A stretch of DNA of 64,000 bases from contig JBGAJN010000002.1 in NCBI GenBank assembly GCA_044224905.1, positions 1,798,001 to 1,862,000 of the forward strand, written 5' to 3'. Positions 25,474-33,256 of this stretch are shown piece after piece. The position numbers were made by a program, and so were the translations under genes. How positions within the stretch are numbered: position 1 is the first letter of the stretch; each line of letters starts with the position of its first letter. The notes under the pieces are model-generated. The model was not told the DNA's origin. It saw only the letters and a program-made list of their open reading frames with translations, and ran no database searches. The DNA is from JBGAJN01 sp044224905. Lineage in GTDB: Bacteria; Verrucomicrobiota; Verrucomicrobiia; Limisphaerales; JBGAJN01.

Positions 25474-26261
25474 AGAAGACCTCACGGAGCGCGACGAAGG
25501 TAAAGCAGCCCATGCGGCTGCTTCTGCTCGACATCGGCAACACGCACACGCACCTCGGCTTATCCGATGGTCAAAGCGTTTTGACGCAGGCGAATATTCC
25601 CACGGCGTCATGGTTCGATGGCTCGGCGCCCACCGGCGTGCGCGCCTTCATCGGGCGATTGCAGATCGATGGCGCGTGTCTGTGCTCGGTGGTTCCGAAG
25701 GCCACCGTTCAAGTGCAGCGTTTCTTGAAATCCACGTTCGGCGTTGCCGCGATTGCGCTCACGCCCGCGACGGTCAGCGGGATCGGGATCAATTATCCGC
25801 ATCCGGAAACGATCGGCCCCGACCGGCTCGCTAACGCCGTCGCCGTGCGGGCGCATTACGGCGCGCCGTCGCTCGTTGTGGATTTCGGCACCGCGGTGAC
25901 GTTCGACGTGGTCGATGTTCGCGGTGATTACATCGGAGGCATTATCGCGCCGGGCTTGGCATCGATGACGGACTACTTGCACGAAAAGACGGCGCTGTTG
26001 CCCAAGATCACGATTCGCGAAGTGAAACAAGTTGTCGGAAAAAATACCGAGCAAGCGATGTTGATCGGCGCCGTGCACGGTTATCGCGGGTTGGTTCGGG
26101 AGTTGATTGGCGAATTGAAACGCGAACTGAGCGCGCCGCGTTTGCCCGTGGTGGCCACCGGTGGCTACGCGAAATTAATGGCGAGCAAACTTCCCGAAAT
26201 CACCGCCGTCGAACCAAACCTCACGTTGGAGGGGCTGCGATTAGTGTGGAAACCAACTTGA
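25470..26261 (+). CDS. coaX: Type III pantothenate kinase
   Basis: Phosphorylates pantothenate, the first step of coenzyme A synthesis, independently of feedback by CoA in characterised members. 263 residues with the ASKHA-fold motifs LLLDIGNTHTHLGL (phosphate 1), GPDRLANAVAV, LVVDFGTAVTFDVVD (phosphate 2/catalytic Asp) and GGIIAPGLASM. The first ATG overlaps the birA stop by four bases; an alternative ATG at 25512 sits just before the conserved region, and the 14-residue basic leader between them is not conserved in the family. Translational coupling with birA is likely. Confidence 0.95.
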   Translation: MKKTSRSATKVKQPMRLLLLDIGNTHTHLGLSDGQSVLTQANIPTASWFDGSAPTGVRAFIGRLQIDGACLCSVVPKATVQVQRFLKSTFGVAAIALTPATVSGIGINYPHPETIGPDRLANAVAVRAHYGAPSLVVDFGTAVTFDVVDVRGDYIGGIIAPGLASMTDYLHEKTALLPKITIREVKQVVGKNTEQAMLIGAVHGYRGLVRELIGELKRELSAPRLPVVATGGYAKLMASKLPEITAVEPNLTLEGLRLVWKPT

Positions 26262-26295
26262 AACCTGAATCTCGAAACTCGAAACTGCCCGCCAC

Positions 26296-27096
26296 ATGAA
26301 TCGCATCGTCGAACGGTTTGCGCATTTGAAACGCGCGGGGCAGAAGGGTTTCGTGGTTTACATCGGGGCGGGTGATCCGAACCTCGAAGCCACGCGTCTG
26401 CTCGCGCTGGCGTTCGATCGCGCGGGGGTCGATGTGCTGGAACTGGGCGTTCCCTTCAGTGATCCGCTTGCGGATGGCATGGTGAATCAACTCGCCGCGC
26501 AGCGCGGGTTGGAATCGGGCACGACTCCGCCGAAGCTTCTCGAAACCGTAAAGGCGATCCGGCGCGATTCGCAGATTCCGATCGTGCTCTACGTTTATTT
26601 CAATCTGCTCCACAAGCGCGGTCTGAAACAGTTCATTGCCGATTGCGCGGCTGCCGGAGTCGATGGCTTGCTTGTGCTCGATTTGCCGCCGGAGGAATCA
26701 GACAACTACGAGGCGTTGATGCGCGAGGCGGGCTTATGCAACATCTACCTGATCGCGCCGACCACGCCCGAGGATCGCATGGAACTCATCGCCAAGCGCG
26801 CGACCGGTTTCATTTATTACGTGTCGCGCGAAGGCGTCACGGGCATGCAGGCGAAGGTTTCCGACACCATCGGTGAAATGACGCGCAAGATTCGTGCGCA
26901 CACGTCGCTGCCGATTGCTGTCGGTTTCGGTATCTCAAATCCGGAGCAGGCGCGACTTGTCGCGAAGGATGCGGAGGCAATCGTCGTGGGCAGCGCGATC
27001 GTAAATCAAATCGCCGAACGCGGGCAGTCGGCGGGTTTGGTGGACAGCGTGGGCGCCTTTGTGAAATCGATTTCTGATGCGGTGAAGTCGGTTTGA
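26296..27096 (+). CDS. trpA: Tryptophan synthase alpha subunit
   Basis: Cleaves indole-3-glycerol phosphate to indole and glyceraldehyde 3-phosphate. 266 residues, TIM barrel. Catalytic Glu is in LELGVPFSDPLADG and catalytic Asp in the same segment; the usual PTIQ/PVIQ that follows reads MVNQ here. Phosphate-binding segments YYVSREGVTG, VGFGIS and IVVGSAIV are intact. trpB is not adjacent, and trpC lies 17.7 kb away, so the pathway genes are scattered. Preceding neighbour coaX ends 34 bp upstream. Confidence 0.95.
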   Translation: MNRIVERFAHLKRAGQKGFVVYIGAGDPNLEATRLLALAFDRAGVDVLELGVPFSDPLADGMVNQLAAQRGLESGTTPPKLLETVKAIRRDSQIPIVLYVYFNLLHKRGLKQFIADCAAAGVDGLLVLDLPPEESDNYEALMREAGLCNIYLIAPTTPEDRMELIAKRATGFIYYVSREGVTGMQAKVSDTIGEMTRKIRAHTSLPIAVGFGISNPEQARLVAKDAEAIVVGSAIVNQIAERGQSAGLVDSVGAFVKSISDAVKSV

Positions 27097-27156
27097 GCAC
27101 GGCTGGCGTTGTATTTTGTTGGTTAAGTTTTGGTCGGTTTTGACCGTGTTAACTTT

Positions 27157-28299
27157 ATGGCTGAGAAAACTGTGAAAGCGAAATCTGACAACTCCAACAA
27201 GTTCGTCATCATCATGGCCGGCGGACGCGGCGAGCGTTTCTGGCCTGTGAGCCGCGAGAAGACGCCCAAGCAATTGATCAAGCTGCTCGGCGATCGTTCA
27301 TTCCTCCAACAAGCCGTGGATCGCTGTCTGCCGGTGGTTCCGCTCAAAAATATTCTCATCATCACCAATGCCGCGCAGGCGCCGGAGGTGCGGAAGCAAT
27401 TGCCGAAGCTGCCAAAGGAAAACGTCATTGCGGAACCGATCGGGCGCGATACATGCGCGGCGGTGACGCTCGGCGCGGCAATTGTGGGAGCGCGTTGCAC
27501 GACGGGTGTGATGGCGGTGTTGCCGGCGGATCACGTGATTCCCGACGAAAAGAAGTTTCAGCAAGTGCTCACCGACGCGCTCGATCTCGCGAGCCGCGGA
27601 CAGGTGATCGTGACCATTGGCATCAAGCCGACTGAGCCCGCGACGGGTTATGGTTACATTCGCACTGGCGCCGAATTGCCGCCACCGTCCGGTGTAAAAA
27701 AATACAAGACGACGTTTTACAAAGCGGAGCAGTTCGTCGAGAAGCCGGACTACGCGAAGGCGCTCGATTACGTGAATAGCGGCCAGTACCGCTGGAACGC
27801 CGGCATGTTCGTGTGGTCCTTCGTGACGATCACGAATGGCTTGGAGAAACATCAGCCCGAAATGGCGGCCGCGTGCCATCGCTGGTTCGAGGCGGCGACG
27901 AAGAAGAAGCTCGATAAGGTGATCGCGAAGGAATATCCGGAGATCAAAAAAATCTCGATCGACTTCGCGCTGATGGAGCACGCGCAAAACGTCGTCGTGG
28001 CTGATGGCTCGTTCGATTGGGACGATCTTGGTTCGTGGACGGCGCTCGCGCGTCACGTCAAAGCGGACGCGGAAGGCAATTGCGCCGTGGCCGATTTCAT
28101 TCACGTCGATGCGGCGCGGAACATTGTCTACGACGCGCGCACGAAGACTCGCACGCCGATTTGCATCGTGGGCTTGCGCGATTCGATCATCGTTCAGACC
28201 GACGACGCCACGCTCGTGGCGCACAAAAGCCAGGCGCAAAAGATCAAGGAATTGGTCAAGAAGCTGGCCGAGGATCCGAAGCTGAAGAAGCTCGTGTGA
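27157..28299 (+). CDS. manC: Mannose-1-phosphate guanylyltransferase
   Basis: Makes GDP-mannose from mannose 1-phosphate and GTP for exopolysaccharide or glycoconjugate synthesis. 380 residues from ATG 27157, comprising the nucleotidyltransferase domain and a short left-handed beta-helix end, without the C-terminal isomerase domain of bifunctional ManC/AlgA proteins. Key motifs: VIIMAGGRGERFWPVSREKTPKQ at the start, ADHVIP, FVEKPDYAKA and RWNAGMFVW. Its last codons overlap the GTG start of rnhA. An imperfect inverted repeat (GTTAA-GGTC / GACC-TTAAC, 27122-27153) directly precedes the gene and could be an operator. Confidence 0.93.
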   Translation: MAEKTVKAKSDNSNKFVIIMAGGRGERFWPVSREKTPKQLIKLLGDRSFLQQAVDRCLPVVPLKNILIITNAAQAPEVRKQLPKLPKENVIAEPIGRDTCAAVTLGAAIVGARCTTGVMAVLPADHVIPDEKKFQQVLTDALDLASRGQVIVTIGIKPTEPATGYGYIRTGAELPPPSGVKKYKTTFYKAEQFVEKPDYAKALDYVNSGQYRWNAGMFVWSFVTITNGLEKHQPEMAAACHRWFEAATKKKLDKVIAKEYPEIKKISIDFALMEHAQNVVVADGSFDWDDLGSWTALARHVKADAEGNCAVADFIHVDAARNIVYDARTKTRTPICIVGLRDSIIVQTDDATLVAHKSQAQKIKELVKKLAEDPKLKKLV

Positions 28300-28868
28300 A
28301 GCAGCCGCTTTCCTCAGGGCTGTCGAATCAGGTTGTCATCCATACCGATGGCGGTTGTCAGGGCAATCCCGGCCCGGGCGGCTGGGCGGCGGTGTTGCGG
28401 CACGGCGACAGCGTTCGCGAAATCTCCGGCGGCGAACCGGCCACGACGAACAACCGGATGGAAATGCGCGCCGCTATCGAAGCGCTGCGTTCGCTCGAGC
28501 AGCCGTCCGAAGTGAAGCTGTTCACCGACTCCGAATATTTGCGAAACGGAATCAGCTCTTGGATTAAGGGATGGAAGGCGCGCGGCTGGTTGACCGCGGA
28601 AAAGAAGCCGGTGCGCAACGCCGACCTCTGGCGCGAACTCGACGCCCTTGCCAGTCGGCATCGCGTTCACTGGGGATGGTTGAAAGGCCACGCCGGTCAC
28701 GAAGACAACGAGCGATGTGACGTTCTCGCGGGCGAGGCGATGGCGAAGATTCGCCAGAAGCATTCGCCTGCTGAATTGAAAACCGCGCTGGCCGCCTTCA
28801 AGGAATCTGGCGAACCCGTGGCACCGCGTGCGCCGGTGCGATTGTATCAGCCATCCCTCTTCGATTGA
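28296..28868 (+). CDS. rnhA: Ribonuclease HI
   Basis: Degrades RNA in RNA-DNA hybrids. 190 residues; the core 15-150 carries all acidic catalytic residues: Asp in IHTDGGCQGNPGPGGWAAVL, Glu in NNRMEMRAAIEAL, Asp in LFTDSEYLRNGI, and the last Asp in HEDNERCDVLAGEA after the WGWLKGHAGH histidine loop. GTG at 28296 overlaps the manC stop; the long frame upstream of it lies inside manC and is not coding. A 40-residue proline-rich tail after the core is extra. Converges on the Smr gene with an 11-bp gap. Confidence 0.95.
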   Translation: MKQPLSSGLSNQVVIHTDGGCQGNPGPGGWAAVLRHGDSVREISGGEPATTNNRMEMRAAIEALRSLEQPSEVKLFTDSEYLRNGISSWIKGWKARGWLTAEKKPVRNADLWRELDALASRHRVHWGWLKGHAGHEDNERCDVLAGEAMAKIRQKHSPAELKTALAAFKESGEPVAPRAPVRLYQPSLFD

Positions 28869-28879
28869 GCACTAGCTCG

Positions 28880-29179
28880 TCAGCTTTTCAACGGTTTCAG
28901 CTTCACCATCACCGCGCCGCTTCCGCCGTAGAGGGCACTCGCTTCCGCGAACGATTCCACTTCAGGTAGACGGATTAAGAGCGCGTGGACACTGCGACGG
29001 AGGTTGCCGATTCCCTTGCCGTGAACGATGCGGACTTCGAGGATTCCCCGCTGACGACACTCCAACAGGTAATCGGGAACCAAAGCGCCGATTTCTTTCG
29101 GGCGAAAGGTATGCAAGTCGAGCACGCCGTCGATTGGGAGTTCGACGGGCAGCGGAGCATCGTCGCCGTTGGATAGCAC
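28880..29179 (-). CDS. Small Smr (MutS2-related) domain protein
   Basis: About 99 residues, an Smr domain alone. Motifs LDLHTFRPKEIGALVPDYL and RIVHGKGIGNLRRSVHALL are the LDLHG-like and HGKG signatures of the family, known for nicking or binding nucleic acid (MutS2, ribosome rescue factors). A GTG at 29179 is the best start because the longer open frame upstream runs antisense into the next gene without similarity; the exact start is uncertain. Ends with YGGSGAVMVKLKP, typical of the domain end. Confidence 0.85.
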   Translation of the reverse strand: MLSNGDDAPLPVELPIDGVLDLHTFRPKEIGALVPDYLLECRQRGILEVRIVHGKGIGNLRRSVHALLIRLPEVESFAEASALYGGSGAVMVKLKPLKS

Positions 29180-29281
29180 GAGAAGGAATATGCCGGAAGC
29201 GTAGCTTGAATGCGATTCAGGAGTCGCTGTAGTCAGTGGAATTTCCCGTGCGTTCTGTCCTGTCGGCGCTAGATTCCCGTC

Positions 29282-29917
29282 ATGCTCAACCCGCGGCACC
29301 GTCCGATTCTGATCGCCATCATGGCATTGGTCGCCGCGTGGTTGCTGGCATGGGGAGGGTATACGATTGCGGAACGATCGAAAGTGACTGCCGAAAAAGT
29401 TCGCGCTTACCTTCGCAGCGTCGATCTCAGCCAACTCTCGGGCGACGCTCGGGCAAAAGCGTTGCGTGATCTCGCCGCGAAGCTGAACGCCCTCGGCTAC
29501 GAAGACCGCCGCAACGCGCGACTCGATGGCGAATGGTCCCGTTGGTTCGCCGCAATGACTGAGGAGGAAAAGTCGGCGTTCCTCGAAGCGACAATGCCGA
29601 CGGGCTTCAAACAGATGATTAGCGCCTTCGAACAACTTCCCGATGAGAAGCGGAAGAAGACGATCGATGATGCTTTGAAACGATTGAAGGAAGCGCGTGA
29701 CAATCCGCCGTCGTCCAGTGGTCCGGCGCTGGCTCGGGTGGACGGCACAAATCGTCCGCCGGTGTTGAGTGAGGAACTTCAACAGAAGGTGCGCGGAATC
29801 GGTCTCAACACTTTCTACAGTCAAAGTTCTGCCCAGACCAAAGCTGAGTTGGCGCCATTACTGGAAGAGATGCAGCGAGCAATGGAGAAGGGCTTGCCTT
29901 TGCGGGGGCCAAGATGA
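29282..29917 (+). CDS. Membrane-anchored helical protein of unknown function
   Basis: 211 residues. One N-terminal hydrophobic segment (ILIAIMALVAAWLLAWGG, residues 9-26) then a hydrophilic, strongly helical body exposed outside the inner membrane by the positive-inside rule. No recognised domain. The stop overlaps the pseudopilin start by four bases, and the run continues through ABC ATPase and permease genes, suggesting one transcript and possibly one envelope function. Confidence 0.65.
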   Translation: MLNPRHRPILIAIMALVAAWLLAWGGYTIAERSKVTAEKVRAYLRSVDLSQLSGDARAKALRDLAAKLNALGYEDRRNARLDGEWSRWFAAMTEEEKSAFLEATMPTGFKQMISAFEQLPDEKRKKTIDDALKRLKEARDNPPSSSGPALARVDGTNRPPVLSEELQQKVRGIGLNTFYSQSSAQTKAELAPLLEEMQRAMEKGLPLRGPR

Positions 29918-30465
29918 GTAGCGCTGGCGTTCTCGCGAGTAGCTGGCGGCGGATTCGCGCCTTCACTTTAATTGAATTGTTGGTCGTCATTGCAATCATC
30001 GCCGTCCTTGCCGGCATGTTGCTGCCCGCAATTTCAAAGGCGCGCGAACAGGGCCGGGCCACCAAGTGCCTTTCCAATCTTCACCAGATCGGCATCGCGC
30101 TGCAGTTGTACGTGTCGGACCACGACAGCAAGATGCCTGTCATTTATGATCGTGCAGCGGGCACGCCGCCGGGCACAAATGTAGAAGTCGTATTGGCGGC
30201 GCAACTCGGCAGCACGAATATCCTGCGATGTCCGTCGGATGGTGCCCGTATTTACGAACAGACCGGCTCCAGTTACTCGTGGAACGTGCTCCTTAACGGG
30301 CAGGACGCCGATCGCCTCAACGTCCTATTCGTCCTGACCAACGTGACCCAGATTCCGGTGTTTTTCGACAAACAGGCGTTTCACGAGGGGCGCGGAAGCA
30401 ACTACGGAGTGAATTATCTCTACGCCGACGGTCACATCAAGAATCTCCTGGAGGTCGCGCGGTGA
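29914..30465 (+). CDS. Type II secretion/pseudopilin-like protein, DUF1559-like
   Basis: 183 residues with a classic prepilin start: basic leader, cleavage region RAFTLIELLVVIAIIAVLAG near residue 16 (Glu+5 present), then the globular part with SNLHQIGIALQLYVSD and the C-terminal H-x-DG-like signature NYLYADGHIKNL. Proteins of this kind are abundant in Verrucomicrobia and Planctomycetes and are usually processed by a prepilin peptidase, none of which is encoded here. The start overlaps the upstream gene and the stop overlaps the ABC ATPase start. Confidence 0.88.
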   Translation: MSSAGVLASSWRRIRAFTLIELLVVIAIIAVLAGMLLPAISKAREQGRATKCLSNLHQIGIALQLYVSDHDSKMPVIYDRAAGTPPGTNVEVVLAAQLGSTNILRCPSDGARIYEQTGSSYSWNVLLNGQDADRLNVLFVLTNVTQIPVFFDKQAFHEGRGSNYGVNYLYADGHIKNLLEVAR

Positions 30466-31367
30466 TCGAGCTCCGGAATCTATCCAAGAACTTCGGCGAT
30501 AAGCCGGCGGTGATTGATTTGAACCTCACCGTCCCTGCTGGCGAAATATTTGGGCTGCTTGGTCACAACGGCGCCGGCAAGAGCACGACCATCGGCATGA
30601 TGCTCGGACAAGTATGGCCGACGAGCGGTGACGTATTGGTATGCGGTCACGACGTGACGCGTGACCGTCGTGCCGCGCTTGCTAAAGTCGGCGCCATATT
30701 CGAATCGCCGGTCTTCTACGATTACCTCAGCGGTTGGCGAAATCTGGAGATTCTCAGCCATTACTCGGCCGCGACTCCGCCGGAAAGAATTCGCGAAGTG
30801 ATCGAATGGGTGGGGCTTACCGGTCGCGAGCAATCCAAGGTCAAAACTTACTCGCACGGAATGCGCGCGCGGCTGGCTCTCGCGCAAGCGTTGCTGCCGC
30901 AGCCGACGCTTCTCATTCTGGATGAGCCCAGCGATGGACTTGATCCCGAGGGCATTCACGAGATGCGCCAGACAATCCTTCGGCTGCGACGCGAGTTGGG
31001 GCTGACAATTCTTCTCTCCTCGCATCGGCTCAATGAAGTGGAACAATTGTGCACGCGCATCGCGGTGATGAATCGTGGTCGAAAGATTTTCGACGGCACA
31101 ATCGACGAGGTGAAGCGTGCGGAGAGCTGGGTGCGGCTGCGAGTGGATGATTTTGCGGCGGCGACCAAACTGTTGAGGGAACGCAAGCTCATCGCCGATT
31201 CGCGTGACGGCCAATACATTTCACTGTCCGGTGGTGTGGAAACCGCCGCAGTGGTAAGCTGTTTGGTGGAGCAGGGGATGTCCGTCCACGAAATACATCG
31301 CGAAGAACCGACCTTGGAAGGGTTCTACCTTTCGTTAATGAAGGACGAACGAACGCGGAAGTCGTAA
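30462..31367 (+). CDS. ABC transporter ATP-binding protein (ABC-2 exporter type)
   Basis: 301-residue ATPase: Walker A GHNGAGKSTT, Q-loop region, degenerate signature TYSHGMRARLALAQAL, Walker B LLILDEPSDGLDP and H-loop SSHRL. The C-terminal 80 residues match the regulatory extension of CcmA/YhaQ-type ABC-2 ATPases. GTG at 30462 overlaps the pseudopilin stop. The permease follows 25 bp later. Exported substrate unknown; resemblance to multidrug or bacteriocin exporters is too general to decide. Confidence 0.93.
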   Translation: MIELRNLSKNFGDKPAVIDLNLTVPAGEIFGLLGHNGAGKSTTIGMMLGQVWPTSGDVLVCGHDVTRDRRAALAKVGAIFESPVFYDYLSGWRNLEILSHYSAATPPERIREVIEWVGLTGREQSKVKTYSHGMRARLALAQALLPQPTLLILDEPSDGLDPEGIHEMRQTILRLRRELGLTILLSSHRLNEVEQLCTRIAVMNRGRKIFDGTIDEVKRAESWVRLRVDDFAAATKLLRERKLIADSRDGQYISLSGGVETAAVVSCLVEQGMSVHEIHREEPTLEGFYLSLMKDERTRKS

Positions 31368-31392
31368 GCGCCCGCAAATCCCGATTTCACCG

Positions 31393-32232
31393 ATGTTTAT
31401 CCGCCAACTCCGCAACGAACTTTGGAAGCTCTTCGGGAAGAAGCGCACCTACATCGGCTTCGGTATGTTCCTGCTGGCGCAGAACATTGTGACAATGGTG
31501 TTCAAGTTCACCAGCGCTTCGCGGCCGTTGCGACGGATGCTCGAAGGCAACGGCCATTTCGCGGAGCAATACATTTCTACGCTGACTATCGCGACGATCA
31601 TGTTGATTCCGCTCGCGGCGCTGTTGCTGCCGCTCTACGTCTCGCTGGTGGGCGGCGACCTCGTGGCCAAAGAGGCGGAGGACGGAACGTTGCGGATGAT
31701 TCTGGCGCGACCGATCTCGCGCGTGCGTCTGCTGTTCGTGAAATGGGTCGCCGGTTTGATTTTCTGCGCGCTGCTCGTTGCCGCGCTGGGCGTATTCGGC
31801 TTGCTGTTCGCGCGATTGTATTTCCCGTGGGGCGGGCTGTTCTTCTGGAACCCTGAGCTCGGCATCTTCAGTGTGCTCGACGCCGATGCGGGGCTGAATC
31901 ATTACCTCGCCGCGCACGCGATGCTCGTGACGGAGGCGGCGACGATTCTCGGGCTCTCATTCCTTTTCTCGTGCTTCAACGTCAAGCCCGCTGCGGCGAC
32001 GATTCTCTGCCTCTCTGTGTTGTTCGTGAGCCTGATCATGGAGAAGATTCCGTACTTTCACGACTACCAGGAATGGTTTCTCACGTATCACTTGCACGTG
32101 TGGCAGTTCATGTTCGAGGAACGCGTGCCTTGGGCGAAGATCGTGCAGTCGCTGAGCCTGTTGCTCGGCTTCAACCTGACGTTCTTGGTAATCGGCAGCG
32201 CCGTGTTTCAGGTGCGCGACATCAAATCGTAG
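31393..32232 (+). CDS. ABC-2-type permease
   Basis: 279-residue inner-membrane protein with six predicted hydrophobic spans. FIRQLRNELWKLFGKKRTYIG and the GGDLVAKEAEDGTLRMILARPISRVRLLFVKW block (between TM2 and TM3) are typical for permeases of the ABC-2 family that pair with the ATPase just upstream. Last gene of the five-member run that begins at 29282; it converges on a leucine-rich-repeat gene with a 9-bp gap. Confidence 0.88.
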   Translation: MFIRQLRNELWKLFGKKRTYIGFGMFLLAQNIVTMVFKFTSASRPLRRMLEGNGHFAEQYISTLTIATIMLIPLAALLLPLYVSLVGGDLVAKEAEDGTLRMILARPISRVRLLFVKWVAGLIFCALLVAALGVFGLLFARLYFPWGGLFFWNPELGIFSVLDADAGLNHYLAAHAMLVTEAATILGLSFLFSCFNVKPAAATILCLSVLFVSLIMEKIPYFHDYQEWFLTYHLHVWQFMFEERVPWAKIVQSLSLLLGFNLTFLVIGSAVFQVRDIKS

Positions 32233-32241
32233 CGGACGCGA

Positions 32242-33084
32242 TCACTCGGGAAGCCGCGCGCCGTAGTTCTTCAAAGCATTGAGCTGCCCCTTCGGTGCGG
32301 GATTTCCCTTCGTGTAAATGTTGATAAACGGCGCGAAGCGTTTGGGGCCTTCTGCGTCGCGTTTGACCATGTTGACGAGCGGGCCAAAGTCGCCGATTTG
32401 ATTGGTCTCGAGGAACAAATGATAGAGCCCATCGAGTCCATCCAGTGGCTTGATATCAGCGATCTGGTTGGCGCTCAGGGAGAGTGACGTGAGTGGTTTC
32501 AACGAATTGATGCCGGCGATGCTCTTGATTCGATTGCCGTCGAGATACAAGGATCCGATGCGTGGCAGTTTCAGAAGTGGCGCAATATCACTGATCTGAT
32601 TGTTGCTGAGATAAAGGGAGGCGAGGTTTGTGAGGGACGCAAGTGGCTTTAAATCTTTCACCTTGTTGGCCGACAATTCCAAGTATTGGAGCGCGGTAAT
32701 ACCTGCGAGCGGGGCGACGTCTTCAACATTGTTTTTCGATAAATCCAGCAGCTGCAGGCTGGCGAGGTCTTTGAGTGGTTTCAGATCGGTGACCTTGTTG
32801 TTGGCTAGATTTAGCGAGGCGAGGCTTTTGCATTTCTCAATGCCAGCGAGGCTGGTAATCCCGCGTCCGCTGGCTTCGAGCGTGGAAATCTTTTCCACAT
32901 CGGCTTCGACCAACGGTTTGTCGTTGTCGCGTTTTTCGAAGACGCATTTGCGGACAGCGGCTTCGAGGTTTTTGTCCGCGAACAGTGGTGCTGAAGCTTT
33001 GTTGGTTTGAGCAAACAATGAATGACCTGAGAAACAGGCCATACTAATGGTCGCTGCGATCAGATAATGGATTGAATGTTTCAT
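32242..33084 (-). CDS. Secreted leucine-rich-repeat protein (internalin-like repeats)
   Basis: 280 residues from ATG 33084, which begins a signal peptide (MKHSIHYLIAATISMACFSG, cleavage after LFA). About eight repeats of 22 residues of the LKPLxxLxxLxxLxLxxNxI type (SLNLANNKVTDLKPLKDLA, YLELSANKVKDLKPL) form an SDS22/internalin-like solenoid. Likely periplasmic or surface protein binding another protein; no enzymatic domain. The DNA repeats are of 66 bp with variation. A strong hairpin lies 35 bp upstream of its start. Confidence 0.88.
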   Translation of the reverse strand: MKHSIHYLIAATISMACFSGHSLFAQTNKASAPLFADKNLEAAVRKCVFEKRDNDKPLVEADVEKISTLEASGRGITSLAGIEKCKSLASLNLANNKVTDLKPLKDLASLQLLDLSKNNVEDVAPLAGITALQYLELSANKVKDLKPLASLTNLASLYLSNNQISDIAPLLKLPRIGSLYLDGNRIKSIAGINSLKPLTSLSLSANQIADIKPLDGLDGLYHLFLETNQIGDFGPLVNMVKRDAEGPKRFAPFINIYTKGNPAPKGQLNALKNYGARLPE

Positions 33085-33118
33085 AACGAGTAGCGTTGCT
33101 GTCCTATTGAAAAAACCT

Positions 33119-33148
33119 CCCCAAAAAATGTTCAAACATTTTTTGGGG
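33119..33148 (-). terminator. Long A/T-rich hairpin, likely terminator of the RCC1-repeat gene
   Basis: Perfect 14-bp stem: CCCCAAAAAATGTT (33119-33132) against its complement at 33135-33148. Read on the minus strand it lies 109 bp past the RCC1 gene stop and is followed by GGTTTTTT, fitting an intrinsic terminator. The next minus-strand gene starts 35 bp beyond, so attenuation of that gene is an alternative. Confidence 0.65.
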
Positions 33149-33256
33149 ACCGATGAACTTAGAGGGAGTGGCGAGCTCGATATTGAACCGCGGACTTTCG
33201 ATCGATGTGTGCCACCGATCGAGTCGAACTTATATCAGCCACCGTCTCCAGATGGT

